Shown here: positions 6,744 to 7,342 of the stretch, one piece after another
Numbering within the stretch: position 1 is the stretch's first letter
How the letters are laid out: each line of letters starts with the position of its first letter
From: Chlamydiota bacterium
Lineage (GTDB): Bacteria; Chlamydiota; Chlamydiia; Chlamydiales; SM23-39
Reading direction: 5' to 3'
DNA: 7,342 nt
NCBI GenBank assembly: GCA_021772195.1
Contig: JAJFML010000019.1
Location: 1 to 7,342, forward strand
Translations under genes and position numbers: made by a program
The notes under the pieces: model-generated
What the model saw: the letters and a program-made list of their open reading frames with translations, nothing else
Told to the model about the DNA's origin: nothing
The model's database searches: none

Positions 6744-7205
6744 ATGAACATCAAAAGCGAAAGATTAAAGAAACTAGAAGTAGAACTCGAAGATTTAGAG
6801 CAATGGCTGAAACTTGGCCTTGTTCCTAAAAAAGACATCAATAAGCACAAAGAAGAAATTCGAGTCTTAACTGAAAAAGTTGACGAAGAAAAAGATAAAC
6901 TCCGATTCCTAAAAGAAAATGGCGATTTAGAAGAGTATGTGATTCCCAAGCGTAATCCTGCAAGACAGGCTTATCAAGAGCCTCATACTATGCCTGATAT
7001 GGAAGTAAACAACAATAGCAGCAATATGACAGATGCTGGTCTCGATATGGAAACAGAAGGTTTTGAAACAGAGTCTTCCTCCACTGAGACAAGCGCTGGC
7101 GATGAGGCTACCTTTTTTGAAGAAGAAGAAGAAGAGGACCCCTTTTCCGATCGCAATCGCTGGAAGCGCGGAATCATGGAAGATCCTGATAGCGACAATT
7201 GGTGA
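6744..7205 (+). CDS. coiled-coil and acidic-tail protein in the CT053 position, 153 aa
   Basis: Function unknown. Residues about 3-60 are a highly charged helical region, probably an antiparallel coiled coil: SERLKKLEVELEDLEQWL, a break at GLVPKKD (25-31), then a second helix to about 59. Residues about 65-120 are low-complexity, rich in Met, Asn, Ser, Thr and Glu, and likely disordered. The tail has FFEEEEEED (124-132), coded partly by five GAA triplets, a basic patch RNRWKRG, and DPDSDNW at the end. No signal peptide or membrane segment is present. GGAG six bases before the ATG supports the start, and the TGA stop overlaps the GTG of the hemW-like gene by four bases, so the two are co-translated. 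Between sucA and a hemN-type gene, it occupies the place of C. trachomatis CT053, which I recall being reported as a candidate type III secretion substrate; homology here rests on position and general form. Confidence 0.85.
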   Translation: MNIKSERLKKLEVELEDLEQWLKLGLVPKKDINKHKEEIRVLTEKVDEEKDKLRFLKENGDLEEYVIPKRNPARQAYQEPHTMPDMEVNNNSSNMTDAGLDMETEGFETESSSTETSAGDEATFFEEEEEEDPFSDRNRWKRGIMEDPDSDNW

Positions 7206-7342
7206 GAAAAAGTCCTTTTAGCCTCTATATTCACGTCCCTTTTTGTAAGAAAAAGTGTCCCTACTGTCATTTCTATGTCATTCCCGACACCCCTTTCCAC
7301 AAAAAGCTCTATCTAAACGCACTATTGAAAGAGTGGAATCTA
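7202..7342 (+). CDS. HemW-like radical SAM protein, N-terminal 47 codons (cut by window edge)
   Basis: Only the start is present. The reading frame from GTG 7202 gives SLYIHVPFCKKKCPYCHFY, with the radical SAM cluster motif Cys15-x3-Cys19-x2-Cys22. YIHxPFCxxxCxYCxF is typical of the HemN/HemW family. The position after the third cysteine's neighbour is Phe24, where true coproporphyrinogen dehydrogenase HemN has a fourth cysteine (CxxxCxxCxC). The protein therefore looks like HemW, a haem-binding chaperone-like protein, often mislabelled coproporphyrinogen oxidase. The usual Asp of YCDF is His here. GTG overlaps the previous gene's TGA (GTGA), no clear Shine-Dalgarno sequence precedes it, and translation is probably coupled. 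In Chlamydia, hemN_1 (CT052) sits in the matching place. The rest of the gene lies beyond 7342. Confidence 0.88.
   Translation, partial: MRKSPFSLYIHVPFCKKKCPYCHFYVIPDTPFHKKLYLNALLKEWNL

Noticed and set aside
6983..7300. - strand ORF opposite the 153-aa gene and hemW
   Set aside because: Its Ser-rich runs simply mirror the GAA-rich acidic tail on the + strand, and it covers two supported genes.
1..7342. CRISPR array, insertion sequence, attachment site, tRNA or rRNA
   Set aside because: No spaced direct repeats, transposase or integrase frames, terminal inverted repeats or RNA-gene folds were seen.

Overview
The window looks like chromosome from a member of the Chlamydiae, probably an environmental (amoeba- or arthropod-associated) lineage rather than Chlamydia itself. 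This is inferred from gene order: a small coiled-coil/acidic protein gene lies between sucA and a hemN/hemW-type gene, and a [2Fe-2S] ferredoxin lies near sucB. From memory, this resembles the Chlamydia trachomatis block hemN_1 / CT053 / sucA / sucB / ... / ferredoxin. Unlike that block, lpd here directly follows sucB, and a HesB/IscA-type gene follows the ferredoxin. The genus cannot be fixed from this sequence alone.

Layout. Bases 1-313 hold a compact unit: an AT-rich leader, a 50-codon ORF (128-280) with a strong Shine-Dalgarno sequence, and a clear intrinsic terminator (288-313). Bases 314-423 are a short intergenic region with a weak promoter candidate. On the + strand, 424-1273 encode a plant-type [2Fe-2S] ferredoxin and, 22 bases later, a two-domain protein joining a DUF1858-type redox-disulfide domain to an A-type Fe-S carrier domain. 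Its stop codon abuts the stop codon of the opposing operon with no base between them.

On the - strand, 6465 down to 1274 is a tightly coupled operon sucA-sucB-lpd. It encodes E1o, E2o and E3, the whole 2-oxoglutarate dehydrogenase complex. sucA and sucB overlap by four bases, and the sucB stop codon touches the lpd start codon. The E2 subunit has a lipoyl domain and a catalytic domain but no recognisable peripheral subunit-binding domain.

Bases 6466-6743 are a divergent intergenic region with two perfect inverted repeats and AT-rich palindromes. The + strand then carries a 153-aa coiled-coil/acidic protein in the CT053 position, whose stop overlaps the GTG start of a hemW-like radical SAM gene cut by the window edge.

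The genes combine central carbon metabolism (2-oxoglutarate to succinyl-CoA and NADH) with Fe-S biology (ferredoxin, A-type carrier, radical SAM enzyme). Most of the window is ordinary core metabolism. The points most worth a second look are the DUF1858-IscA fusion, the subunit-binding-domain-less E2o, the isolated 50-aa gene, and the inverted repeats in the sucA divergent region.
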